Shown in pieces: positions 15,694-24,300 of a DNA stretch of 54,916 nucleotides (positions are counted from its first letter, which is position 1; each line of letters begins with the position of its first letter). The DNA lies in assembly GCA_946405435.1 (NCBI GenBank), contig CAMJHF010000017.1, positions 1 through 54,916 on the forward strand. Reading direction: 5' to 3'. A model generated the notes under the pieces. It saw only the letters and a program-made list of their open reading frames with translations. It did no database searches and was not told the origin of the DNA. The stretch is from an uncultured Bacteroidales bacterium. Its GTDB lineage: Bacteria; Bacteroidota; Bacteroidia; Bacteroidales; UBA932. The translations under genes and the position numbers were made by a program.

Positions 15694-16646
15694 ACCAGGT
15701 ACCTATCATCGAGCCGGTCCAGACCGCCCTGTTGAAAGCCGAGCTCACGGAGGAGCATTTCCTGCGCGAGACCAATCATTCCGGCAACAAACTCTATGTC
15801 GTTGACAATCAATGTGCTCCTAATGTACTTCGGGAGATAGGACGCCTTCGCGAGATCGCCTTCCGCGCCGGCGGAGGCGGCACCGGCAAGGAGGCCGACC
15901 TGGACGCCTTCGACCTGGACGCCGCCTTCTGCTACAAGCAGCTGGTGCTGTGGGACCCCGAGGAGGAATGCATTGTGGGCGGCTACCGTTTCGTACCCTG
16001 CGACGAGGTGCTGTACGACCGCTTCGGCCAGCCCCTCATGCCGTCCTCACACCTGTTCCACTTCACCAAGCACTTCCTGGGGGGAGATTTCCTGCACACC
16101 ATAGAGCTGAGCCGTTCGTTCATACGCCCCGAATACCAGAGCACCGAGCTGGGCAGCAAGAGCCTCTATGCCCTGGACAACCTGATGGACGGTCTGGTGA
16201 CCATCATGGAGCAGTTCAAGGGGCGTATGGAGTTCTTCTTCGGCAAGATGACCATCTATCCGTCCTTCCCCAAGAAGGCGCTGCAGATGCTGCTGTATTT
16301 CCTGCGCAAGCATTTCGGAAGCTGGATGACGGACATAAACAACAAGACCGGACGCCTGGTGGTGCCCAAGAACCCCATCAAGATTACATTTGCGAAGGAG
16401 TGGGACAAACTGTTCACGGAGGATAATTTCCGCGACGACTATGTCATCCTCAAGCGGGAGGTCCGCAAGCTCGGCGCCAACATTCCGCCGCTGGTAAATA
16501 CCTACATGAACCTTTCACCCACCATGAAGTCGTTCGGCGCCGGCATCAACGATGAGTTCGGCGACGTAATCGAGGCCGGAATCCTCATCAAGTTCGACGA
16601 GATCCACCCAGACAAGCTCTGGCGTCACCTACTGCCCCACAGGTAG
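15690..16646 (+). CDS. glsB: GNAT/OlsB-like N-acyltransferase, probable GlsB
   Basis: A 318-aa protein of the hemolysin/OlsB acyl-ACP N-acyltransferase type (Acetyltransf_5-like). Seen: REIAFRAGGGGTG near residue 55, KQLVLWDPEEECIVGGYRF (the GNAT core strand), and HTIELSRSFIRPEYQ (the acyl-donor loop). GlsB in Bacteroides N-acylates glycine with a 3-hydroxy fatty acid, the first step of glycine-lipid synthesis, which supports stress survival and gut colonisation. Overlaps glsA by 4 nt, so the two are translationally coupled. Ornithine-lipid synthesis (OlsB) is the alternative reading. Confidence 0.82.
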   Translation: MNQVPIIEPVQTALLKAELTEEHFLRETNHSGNKLYVVDNQCAPNVLREIGRLREIAFRAGGGGTGKEADLDAFDLDAAFCYKQLVLWDPEEECIVGGYRFVPCDEVLYDRFGQPLMPSSHLFHFTKHFLGGDFLHTIELSRSFIRPEYQSTELGSKSLYALDNLMDGLVTIMEQFKGRMEFFFGKMTIYPSFPKKALQMLLYFLRKHFGSWMTDINNKTGRLVVPKNPIKITFAKEWDKLFTEDNFRDDYVILKREVRKLGANIPPLVNTYMNLSPTMKSFGAGINDEFGDVIEAGILIKFDEIHPDKLWRHLLPHR

Positions 16647-16650
16647 TAGA

Positions 16651-16767
16651 AAGAGATTCCCGGCCTGACTGCTGCAGACTGTACCACCCTCGGCAACATA
16701 AGAGGGAGGGGCCCTTTAGGGAGGGGTCGCGTAGCGACGTCTGCAGCAGCCAGGCCGGGAATCTCTT
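16651..16767. repeat. 29-bp near-perfect inverted repeat between convergent genes
   Basis: Arms 16651-16679 and 16739-16767 are complementary at 28 of 29 positions (the exception is a G-U-type pair), around a 59-nt centre. The centre itself contains GTCGC-GTA-GCGAC and GC-rich AGGGAGGGG tracts. It fills the whole gap between glsB (plus) and the S46 peptidase (minus) and can serve as a bidirectional terminator. The arm length and structured centre also fit a MITE or REP-type element. Confidence 0.7.
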
Positions 16768-16777
16768 GCGCCTGTTT

Positions 16778-18844
16778 TCAGCGGATGTCCATTTCGGACA
16801 GGAGCCAGGAGGCGTGGCCGATGTGCTCAATGACGAACAGCAGGTAACGGACATCCAGGCAGATGTTGCGGCAATAGTCCGGGTCGAACTGGAGGTCGCT
16901 CATCGTACCCTCCCACACACGGTCGAAATTGATACCCACCAGTTCCCCGTCGGCATTCAGCACCGGGCTGCCGGAGTTGCCTCCGGTGGTATGATTGGTG
17001 GCAAGGAAACACACGCTCTGGTCCTCATGGCCGCCGGCGGCATAAATGTCGCGCAGCGACTGGGGAATATTGTAGTCGAAGATGTCCGGGTTGTCCTTTT
17101 CCATGATGCCCTTGAGGGTGGAAACAGGGCGGTAGTACACCGCGTCCGAGGGGCTGTAGCCCGCCACCTTGCCGTAGGCCACCCGCAGGGTGAGATTGGC
17201 GTCGGGATAGAAATCGCGCTGCGGCTCAAACTCCATCTGCGCCTTCATGTACAGGCGGTTGGCGTGCCGCAGCAGCCCATCGATGCTGCGAAGAACGGGC
17301 ATGATGTCGCCGTCCACCCAGTCGGAGAAGCCCTTGTAGAGCAGATAAGCGGGGTCGGCCTGCACAGCCTCGAGGTCGTCCGGGCCAAGAGCCGCCACCC
17401 TGGCGGAATCGGTGAACATGGTACGCGAGTAGACAACCTGGGCAAGGGCCGCCACGCTGCCGTGCAGGGCCAGCTGCTGCTTGAAGTAAGCGGGCTGAAA
17501 ATCCTCGGGCATGTTGGCCCTGAAGGCCTCCAGAAGGGCCTCGAAGGTCTCCCTGTCTATGGGCTCATAGTAGTCTTTGAAGAAGCTGCCGGCCAGGGCG
17601 CCGGCGCTGCGGCCCCTCGAGAGCGCCCCGCCCACATGCCATGCAAGCGAGAGCATTTCAAGGCTCCGGACCGTCTCGTTGAAGTACTCGTAGGCCAGGT
17701 AGTAGGGCTCGCGCTGCTTGTAGATGGCTCCGAGCCTTTCCACAAGGCCCTCGTAGGGGCCTCCGGCAGCCCAGGCGCTGAAGCGGCGCTCATACTCCTG
17801 CTTGGCCGCCACCGTGTGCAGGCGGGCCACCCCGCGCGACTCTCCCTGCCACTTTTTCCAGGCGTTCGAGACATTGGCGTTCTTGGCTGAATACTGGATG
17901 CGGACAGCCTGGCTGCGGGACATGTACTTCTTCTGGATGTCCAGACGAAGGGTTCGCAGGGCGATCTTCTGAGGATCGGACACCTCGCCTATATAGCGCA
18001 CCTCCTCGGACATTACGTATTCGCGCGTGCTTCCCGGGCATCCGTACACCATGGTAAAGTCGCCCTCGGACACGCCGCGGCTGGAAACGGTCAGGTATTT
18101 CCGGGAACGGTAGGGCACGTTGTCCGGGGAATAATCGGCAGGGTTGCCGTCCTTGTCGGCATAGATGCGGAAGATGGAGAAATCTCCAGTGTGGCGGGGC
18201 CACATCCAGTTGTCGGTGTCGCCGCCGAACTTGCCGATGGACGAGGGCGGAGCTCCCACAAGGCGCACGTCGCGGAATACCTTGTATACGAAAAGATAGT
18301 ACTTGTTGGCATAGTAAAGCGCTTCCACAGAAGCCTTTATGCCCTTTTCGGGGAGGGCAATCTCCTTCTGCAGACGGGCGCTGTTGGCCTTGGCCACTGA
18401 GTCGCGGGCGGCTTCGCCCATGGAGGGTTCCCAGCCATAGAGAACTACGTCCGTAACATCTTCCATCCTCTCCAGGAAACTGACCGTAAGGCCTGGATTG
18501 GGCAGCTCCTCCGTGCGGTTCATCGCCCAAAAGCCGTCTTTCAGGTAGTCGTGCTCCACGCTGCTGTGACGCTGGATGTAGCCGTAGCCGCAGTGATGAT
18601 TGGTGAACAGCAGGCCGTCTGGCGACACCAGTTCGCCAGTGCAGCCGGAGCCGAACAGCACCACAGCATCCTTGAGTGACGCCTTGTTGACGCTGTATAT
18701 ATCCTCGGCGCTCAGGCGGCAGCCCTTGGCACCCATGTCATCGATACGGCGGGCGATCAGGTTGGGCAGCCACATGCCCTCGTCGGCCATGGCGGGCAGC
18801 ACGGCGCCACACAGCGCCAGCAGTACAGTAAACAGACGTTTCAT
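16778..18844 (-). CDS. S46-family dipeptidyl-peptidase, DPP11-like (Asp/Glu-specific)
   Basis: S46 enzymes are periplasmic exopeptidases of Bacteroidota that release N-terminal dipeptides. The 688-aa protein has a signal peptide (MKRLFTVLLALCGAVLPAMA), the mature start DEGMWLP typical of the family, and the triad regions FTNHHCGYG (His 84), GGDTDNWMWPRHTGD (Asp about 210) and GGNSGSPV (Ser about 630). The position that in DPP7 is Gly and in DPP11 is Arg reads GINFDR here, so preference for Asp/Glu at P1 is predicted. Last gene of an operon with the alanine symporter (4-nt overlap), the M20-C1B fusion and the glutamate symporter. Confidence 0.92.
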   Translation of the reverse strand: MKRLFTVLLALCGAVLPAMADEGMWLPNLIARRIDDMGAKGCRLSAEDIYSVNKASLKDAVVLFGSGCTGELVSPDGLLFTNHHCGYGYIQRHSSVEHDYLKDGFWAMNRTEELPNPGLTVSFLERMEDVTDVVLYGWEPSMGEAARDSVAKANSARLQKEIALPEKGIKASVEALYYANKYYLFVYKVFRDVRLVGAPPSSIGKFGGDTDNWMWPRHTGDFSIFRIYADKDGNPADYSPDNVPYRSRKYLTVSSRGVSEGDFTMVYGCPGSTREYVMSEEVRYIGEVSDPQKIALRTLRLDIQKKYMSRSQAVRIQYSAKNANVSNAWKKWQGESRGVARLHTVAAKQEYERRFSAWAAGGPYEGLVERLGAIYKQREPYYLAYEYFNETVRSLEMLSLAWHVGGALSRGRSAGALAGSFFKDYYEPIDRETFEALLEAFRANMPEDFQPAYFKQQLALHGSVAALAQVVYSRTMFTDSARVAALGPDDLEAVQADPAYLLYKGFSDWVDGDIMPVLRSIDGLLRHANRLYMKAQMEFEPQRDFYPDANLTLRVAYGKVAGYSPSDAVYYRPVSTLKGIMEKDNPDIFDYNIPQSLRDIYAAGGHEDQSVCFLATNHTTGGNSGSPVLNADGELVGINFDRVWEGTMSDLQFDPDYCRNICLDVRYLLFVIEHIGHASWLLSEMDIR

Positions 18845-20232
18845 TTATTCTCGTATTCTTTAAGCAGACGTATTGCAATGGGACAGAGGAAGATAAGGGC
18901 GGCCACATTAATCCATGCGGTGATGCCCACGCCTATGTCCCCGAGTTGCCAGATAAGATTGGACTCCTTGACGGCTCCGAACACAACCGTCACGAGTATG
19001 GCCAGCCGGTACACCCAGATGACCAGCTTTTCGGCCACCGGCGAAGCCTTGCGGCCCTTGAACAGGTAGATGATGCTGCTCTCGCCGTAGAAATAATAGG
19101 CCATGATAGTGGTGAACACGAAGAAGGCCAGCGCGATGCTCACGAACGCACTGCCGAACCCCGACAGCACCGAATCCACAGCGGCCTGGGTGTATCCCAC
19201 GTAGTTGGCCCCAAGCCCTGGCTGCACCGGCAGGAGCATCTCCCCGGTCTTGGAGTCCAGGATATTGTAAGAGCCGGAGCACAGGATCATGAGCGCGGTG
19301 GCGGTGCAGATGAGCAGGGTGTCCACATACACCGAGAAGGCCTGCGCAAGCCCCTGCTTGGCGGGATGCGACACCGATGCGGACGCCGACACCATGGCTC
19401 CGCCGCCCTGTCCCGCCTCGTTGGAGAAGATGCCGCGCTTGACGCCCATCATTATGGTGGAGCCGAGTATGCCGCCGGCCACTGGCTGAATGCCGAATGC
19501 GCCTTCAAAGATTGCCCTGAACACTCCGGGGACGGCGTCCCAGTGGCTTGCAATCACTATCGCGGTAACGACTATATAGCCAAGGGCCATGAACGGAGTG
19601 ACCACCGATGCCACCCTGGAGATGCTCTTGATGCCGCCTATGATTACAAGGGCCAGTATGAAGGCCAGTCCCAGACCGCACCACAGCGGCGACACGCCGA
19701 AGGAGTTAGTCATGGCGGTGGATAGGCCGTTGGCCTGCACTGTTGGCATCAGCAGCCCGTAGCTGAACAGCGACAGCACCGAGAAAGCCACGGCCAGCCA
19801 CTTTAGGCCAAGGCCCTCCTCGATGTAGTTGGAAGGACCGCCCCGGAATCCGGTGGAGTGGCTGAACTTGTATTTCTGCGCCAGCGTGGACTCCACAAAG
19901 GCGGTCGAGGCTCCCAGGAAGGCGATTATCCACATCCAGAACACCGCGCCGGGGCCGCCCATGGCAATGGCCGTGGCCACGCCCACTATATTGCCCGTGC
20001 CCACTCGGCCGGAAAGAGCCACGCAGAAGGCCTCGAACGAGGATATTCCCTTCTTGTTTCCGTCCTCATGCCTCTCGGCGGGGGCGAAAAGCGAGCGCAC
20101 CATCATGCCGAGGCGCCGCACCTGCACAAAGCGCGTGCGAACGGAAAAATACAGTCCGGCACCTACCAGCAGCACCACCAGCGCCGGGCTCCAAACAACT
20201 GAATTTATGAACGATACGAACTTGTCGAACAT
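18841..20232 (-). CDS. alanine/glycine:cation symporter (AGCS family)
   Basis: A 463-aa integral inner-membrane protein with about 10-11 hydrophobic segments. Family signatures include FEAFCVALSGRVGTGNIVGVATAI near residue 65, GGPGAVFWMW, and GIFSNEAGQGGGAMVSASA near residue 265. AGCS carriers import alanine or glycine with Na+ or H+. Overlaps the S46 peptidase start by 4 nt and follows the M20-C1B gene by 3 nt, so it is part of a peptide-use operon. Confidence 0.93.
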   Translation of the reverse strand: MFDKFVSFINSVVWSPALVVLLVGAGLYFSVRTRFVQVRRLGMMVRSLFAPAERHEDGNKKGISSFEAFCVALSGRVGTGNIVGVATAIAMGGPGAVFWMWIIAFLGASTAFVESTLAQKYKFSHSTGFRGGPSNYIEEGLGLKWLAVAFSVLSLFSYGLLMPTVQANGLSTAMTNSFGVSPLWCGLGLAFILALVIIGGIKSISRVASVVTPFMALGYIVVTAIVIASHWDAVPGVFRAIFEGAFGIQPVAGGILGSTIMMGVKRGIFSNEAGQGGGAMVSASASVSHPAKQGLAQAFSVYVDTLLICTATALMILCSGSYNILDSKTGEMLLPVQPGLGANYVGYTQAAVDSVLSGFGSAFVSIALAFFVFTTIMAYYFYGESSIIYLFKGRKASPVAEKLVIWVYRLAILVTVVFGAVKESNLIWQLGDIGVGITAWINVAALIFLCPIAIRLLKEYENK

Positions 20233-20235
20233 ATT

Positions 20236-22890
20236 CTAGTACAAATTCCACCAGGGAATCTGCTCAGGCGTGCATTCCAGCATCTTCTGCTGTTCGGGCG
20301 ACAGGTATTCGGTTTCTACGGCCATGCGGAACATGTATTTGTCCCACCATCCGGCCTGCATGGTGATGTATCCCGAAGCCCCGCGGGCTGTGCCGAAGCT
20401 GTTTTCGGCCACCCAGCGCTCCACGCCGCCGTCGCTCCGGAGGGCCGCTCCGCACATGGCCATGGCGTGGGCGGACGAGACGTCGCGGCTCAGGAAACTC
20501 TGCTCCTTGTCCATGGTGCCGGTGCCGAGCCGCAGGTCATAGACACCTTCGCGGGCCAGAGCGTCCTTGGACGTGTCGCAGGTAAAGTAGAAGCGTCTGC
20601 CGGCCTTGAGCGACCTGAGCCCTATGGCTTCCAGCTCGGCCGCCGGCAGATTGAGGAAAGTCCACTCGGGGGCGTCGGCGGCGCTGCGGGAGTCCTGCAC
20701 GCGGTACATCCGGTAATAGGCCCTGGTAGGGTCGTTCATGAGCATGACGTAACGCCTGGAGAGGCCTCCCAGGCCGAGGGCGTCACGGTAGGACTGCGGA
20801 GTATGGCGCACGCCCTGCCATTCAAATTCGGCGGGCGGCGTGCCCAGGGCCTGCTGCAGCACTGAATACACCTCTCCGAGAGCCTCGGTCCTCAGGGCCT
20901 CGGGATCGCTGCTCTCGCGCATGCGGAGCCCGTAGGAGCGAAGGAGCGTGCGGAGAGTCTGGCGCAGCGTCTCGGAATCGTGGGCGTCGGGGGTGTCGGG
21001 CATGGCCTCCTCCGGCATAAGTCCGTATTTGTCAATCAGATAAAGGGCGTTCATAAACTGTCCTCCGTCCCAGGTGGGACGGCCGAAGATGCTGGCGTTG
21101 TAGCGGCTGTCAAGGGCCTCGCGGCGGTGCTCCCACACCCTCACGAGGAAGAGGTTTGCCTTTTCCAGCATGTCGTAGAAGTAGCCGTAGGCCGTGCTGA
21201 ACTTCTGGCTTCCCCGCAGCACGTTGGCCGTGGAGAAATACCAGCAGCGGCCCGACGTGCCCTGGTCGGTTATGCCGTGGGCACGAAGGAACACATCAAG
21301 GCCGGTGGTGTCGGCAGGAGCGCTGCCGCCGGCAGAGAGGAAACGCTCGCGGGCGGCCTCGTCAAGGCCGGGACCGGGGCCTGCAGGAGAAGAGGCGAAA
21401 CTCTGCACATCGGGCATGGCGGCGCCCAGCGATGCGGCCTCCATGAAGGGAGGCCTGCGGCTTCCCATGAGAGGCTCGAACTTGAAGTCCGGGCCGCGGC
21501 GACTCTCGAATTCGGCACGCACCTGCGAGAGCAGTCCGGCGTCGGTGAACAGCTCATAGGCGCTGAGGAACAGCACCCTGGCAGCGCCCAGGGCACCTTT
21601 GGTACCGATGGTCGTGCCGGCGCTGGCAACCTGCTGCCAGCTGTGTCCCACTCCGCCGGGAGTGAAGCAGGCGTAGCGGAAGCTGCCCGTGGGCACGGCC
21701 CAGGTGACATTGCCAACATCACTCGAGACGTAGGCCTCGTAGCCCTCGTCCGAGGGAGGAACCACCACCGAGAGGCGGTCTATGAGGTCGGCCGACACTC
21801 CAGATTCGGCGGCCACGGCGCGGGCGAACTCAAGCTCGCGGGCGTCAAGCTTTATTCCGCCCACCTTTTCCAGGCTGCGGCCCACAAGTGAGGCCATGGC
21901 CTCATTGGGAAGGCGCTCGTAGTTGCCGGACAGCAGTTCGTAGTCCATGGTGGTGCCGGTACCCATGGCCGCGCCCTCGGCGGCCGCCAGGGCACGCTCG
22001 AGCAGCTCGCCCACTACCTGGCGGGAAGGACTGCGGAAGTAATAGCGTACGCTTGCGCGGTCGGGCACCACATTGGGGGCCTTGCCGCCGTCGGTTATGA
22101 CATAGTGGATGCGGGAGGTCTGGGGTACATGCTCCCGCATGAGGTTCATCATGTAGTCGAACGCCTCCACGGCGTCCAGGGCGGAACGGCCCTGTTCGGG
22201 AGCTCCGGAGGCATGCGAAGAGCGTCCGCTGAAGGTGAACTGCACCTGCACGTTGGCCAGGCCGCAGGCCTTGTTGACGGTGTTGCGGGTGTCTGGGTGC
22301 CAGTCGAGCATGGCGTCGACGCCTTCGAATACGCCCTCGCGCATCATGTATGCCTTGCCGCCGCCACCCTCTTCGGCAGGGCAGCCGAAGAGCTTTACCG
22401 TGCCCTTATGACCCTGCGCGAGCCATTTGGCGGCGGCAACGGCGCCGGCCACCGAGCCGGTGCCCAGCAGGTTGTGGCCGCAGCCGTGACCGTTGGCACC
22501 CTCAAGAAGCGGCTTACGGTACGGGACGGTATCCTGGGACATGGCGGGAAGGGCGTCGTACTCGGCAAGTATTCCAATCACGGGCGAGCCGCTGCCGAAA
22601 GTGGCCACGAACGCCGTGGGTATGCCGGCGGCTCCCCTTTCTAGTGTAAAGCCTTGGCTCTCAAGGAACGAGGCCCACTGTTCGGCGCTTTTGAACTCCT
22701 TGTAGGCGGTCTCGGCGTAGTTCCAGATGCGTTTCTGGAGGGAATCGTAGAGACTGAAGCTGGAGTCAAGGTACTCAAGGCCTGCGGCAGGAGTCTTCTT
22801 GGCCTTGCGGGGCAGACACCTTCCTGCCGCCGCCACGGACAGCACACTCAGGCCCAGCACAAACGCCAGCATGTATTTGGTTGCTTTCAT
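20236..22890 (-). CDS. secreted fusion of M20 (AbgB-like) amidohydrolase and C1B (bleomycin hydrolase-like) cysteine peptidase
   Basis: An 884-aa exported protein. Residues 1-23 form a signal peptide. Residues of about 38-455 are an M20D amidohydrolase close to AbgB (aminobenzoyl-glutamate hydrolase): GHGCGHNLLG (134-143), PAEEGGGG (171-178) and DWHPD (197-200) hold the metal-binding residues, and the HASGAPEQGRSALDA dimerisation-domain motif is present. After a Pro/Gly-rich linker (about 495-530), residues of about 530-884 are a C1B papain-fold aminopeptidase: Gln 543 and Cys 549 in DQGTSGRCWYFS, His in SSAHAMAMCG, Asn in AENSFG. I know of no described enzyme with this pairing. It overlaps gltS by 4 nt and is followed by an alanine symporter, suggesting release of Glu and Ala from amidated or peptide substrates in the periplasm. 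Confidence 0.85.
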   Translation of the reverse strand: MKATKYMLAFVLGLSVLSVAAAGRCLPRKAKKTPAAGLEYLDSSFSLYDSLQKRIWNYAETAYKEFKSAEQWASFLESQGFTLERGAAGIPTAFVATFGSGSPVIGILAEYDALPAMSQDTVPYRKPLLEGANGHGCGHNLLGTGSVAGAVAAAKWLAQGHKGTVKLFGCPAEEGGGGKAYMMREGVFEGVDAMLDWHPDTRNTVNKACGLANVQVQFTFSGRSSHASGAPEQGRSALDAVEAFDYMMNLMREHVPQTSRIHYVITDGGKAPNVVPDRASVRYYFRSPSRQVVGELLERALAAAEGAAMGTGTTMDYELLSGNYERLPNEAMASLVGRSLEKVGGIKLDARELEFARAVAAESGVSADLIDRLSVVVPPSDEGYEAYVSSDVGNVTWAVPTGSFRYACFTPGGVGHSWQQVASAGTTIGTKGALGAARVLFLSAYELFTDAGLLSQVRAEFESRRGPDFKFEPLMGSRRPPFMEAASLGAAMPDVQSFASSPAGPGPGLDEAARERFLSAGGSAPADTTGLDVFLRAHGITDQGTSGRCWYFSTANVLRGSQKFSTAYGYFYDMLEKANLFLVRVWEHRREALDSRYNASIFGRPTWDGGQFMNALYLIDKYGLMPEEAMPDTPDAHDSETLRQTLRTLLRSYGLRMRESSDPEALRTEALGEVYSVLQQALGTPPAEFEWQGVRHTPQSYRDALGLGGLSRRYVMLMNDPTRAYYRMYRVQDSRSAADAPEWTFLNLPAAELEAIGLRSLKAGRRFYFTCDTSKDALAREGVYDLRLGTGTMDKEQSFLSRDVSSAHAMAMCGAALRSDGGVERWVAENSFGTARGASGYITMQAGWWDKYMFRMAVETEYLSPEQQKMLECTPEQIPWWNLY

Positions 22891-24215
22891 TTTTCTTTGG
22901 TTTTAAGCCAGCCTCTGGCGGCACTCAGGCCGAGGATTGCGACGCCCGACACGGCGCACACCAGCACGAACAGCCAGCCCAGGCCGCTGCTGAAGGCAAG
23001 TGGCGAGAGGCTCACGAGGGCAATCTCCACGGGGGCTATGTAAAGGTAGGCAAAGGCATAGTCGTCCAGGCATCCGCTCTTGGAGTCGGGGTCGGTTATG
23101 CGCAGGAGGGCGATGCCCATGGCCATCGTGCCGGTAAACCAGCCCCAGGTGAATATGGACTTCTCGAAGGCGTCTTTCTTGTGGATGCGGGCCCCTATCA
23201 CGAACACGTAGAGGAGGGTAAGCAGCAGGCCGACGGTGAGCAGGATCAGCAGCGGCACTATGTAGCGGCCCACGACCTCAAGGCGTATGGAGGCCACGCC
23301 GAAGGCCACGAGATAGTCGGTGAAAGCGCCGCTCAGGTGGCCAAGGATGGGTTTTGAGATGTGCTCGTCCACTTTGACCCTGCTCATCACCCACTTGACC
23401 AGTATGCCCACTATGAAGGCGCAACTGAAAACCGGCAGCATGAGTGCGGGCCACGCAAGGGCGATCAGTTTGGCAAGGCCCCAGCCGCCCAGCGCCACCA
23501 TGGCGATGACGGCGAAGTTGAATGTCATGGAATCCAGGGAGATGGCCGAGAATGAGGCCATGCCCATGCTCTTGCGCTTGTCGGGCGGAAGGATGCCTGT
23601 GCGAAGCTCCGGCGACAGATTCTCGAACCTGCAGATATAGCTGGTTTTGCCCCGGGATGCACCCCAGGAGATAAGCCACATGCCTATCACCACGGAAGCA
23701 ACTATACCGACGGTGGCGGAAGTCATGGCCAGCGACTGCATCTCCTCGACTCCGTAGGCCGCGAAGGACTCGCCTATGGCCGCGGCGGTGCCGTGGCCGC
23801 CGCAGAATCCGGCCGGCATGGAAAGGCCCATGGCCGGATTGACGGGCCAGACAAGGCTCAGCACCCATAGGCCCAGCGCACCGCCCAACGCCCACTGGAG
23901 CAACATTCCGGCCTGGGAATAAGCCCACATGCGGCCGATGCGCGAAGTGCCGTCGGAGCGGCCCCGCTCGGAAGTGAAAGGTATACAGCTGAACACCAAT
24001 GCGATAAGGATGCCGGCATAGGTGCCCATGTTGTTGCTCAGGGGCAGCCAGCCCAGCACCTCGGGGCCGAGTATCAGGGCGGTGAGGCCTGCGAGCAGGC
24101 TCGGGGGAATAAAGAATCGCTGTATTATGCGCACCTTGGAACGCAGAAGCTTTCCGAGCAGCAGGAGCAACGAAACAATACCTATATCAATCAGAAGGGT
24201 CCACGGCGTAAACAT
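22887..24215 (-). CDS. gltS: sodium/glutamate symporter (GltS-like)
   Basis: A 442-aa inner-membrane carrier with about 11 hydrophobic segments in two inverted halves. GltS-type features: RFFIPPSLLAGLTALILGP near the N-terminus, and MPAGFCGGHGTAAAIGESF near residue 155, the re-entrant Gly-rich hairpin motif of the ESS family. Imports glutamate with Na+. The ATG at 24215 is preferred to an in-frame TTG at 24224; a TATATTTG box ends only 6 nt upstream, so the mRNA may be leaderless. First gene of the gltS / M20-C1B / agcS / S46 operon. Confidence 0.85.
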   Translation of the reverse strand: MFTPWTLLIDIGIVSLLLLLGKLLRSKVRIIQRFFIPPSLLAGLTALILGPEVLGWLPLSNNMGTYAGILIALVFSCIPFTSERGRSDGTSRIGRMWAYSQAGMLLQWALGGALGLWVLSLVWPVNPAMGLSMPAGFCGGHGTAAAIGESFAAYGVEEMQSLAMTSATVGIVASVVIGMWLISWGASRGKTSYICRFENLSPELRTGILPPDKRKSMGMASFSAISLDSMTFNFAVIAMVALGGWGLAKLIALAWPALMLPVFSCAFIVGILVKWVMSRVKVDEHISKPILGHLSGAFTDYLVAFGVASIRLEVVGRYIVPLLILLTVGLLLTLLYVFVIGARIHKKDAFEKSIFTWGWFTGTMAMGIALLRITDPDSKSGCLDDYAFAYLYIAPVEIALVSLSPLAFSSGLGWLFVLVCAVSGVAILGLSAARGWLKTKEK

Positions 24216-24221
24216 ATTACG

Positions 24222-24229
24222 CAAATATA
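24222..24229 (-). promoter_or_regulatory. -7 element directly upstream of gltS
   Basis: TATATTTG on the minus strand fits TAnnTTTG. With initiation 5-7 nt downstream, the transcript would begin at about the ATG itself. Confidence 0.45.
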
Positions 24230-24300
24230 ATTTTTTTTCGGCGGATTTTTGCGTATGAAATGAATAATCTCTACCTTAACGGGCGAAACAAATAAAAGAT

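Noticed and set aside
16778..18844. S46 peptidase as a trypsin-like S1 protease
   Set aside because: The fold relative is distant; length, the DEGMWLP start and the NHHCGYG / GGDTDNWMWPRHTGD motifs are S46-specific.
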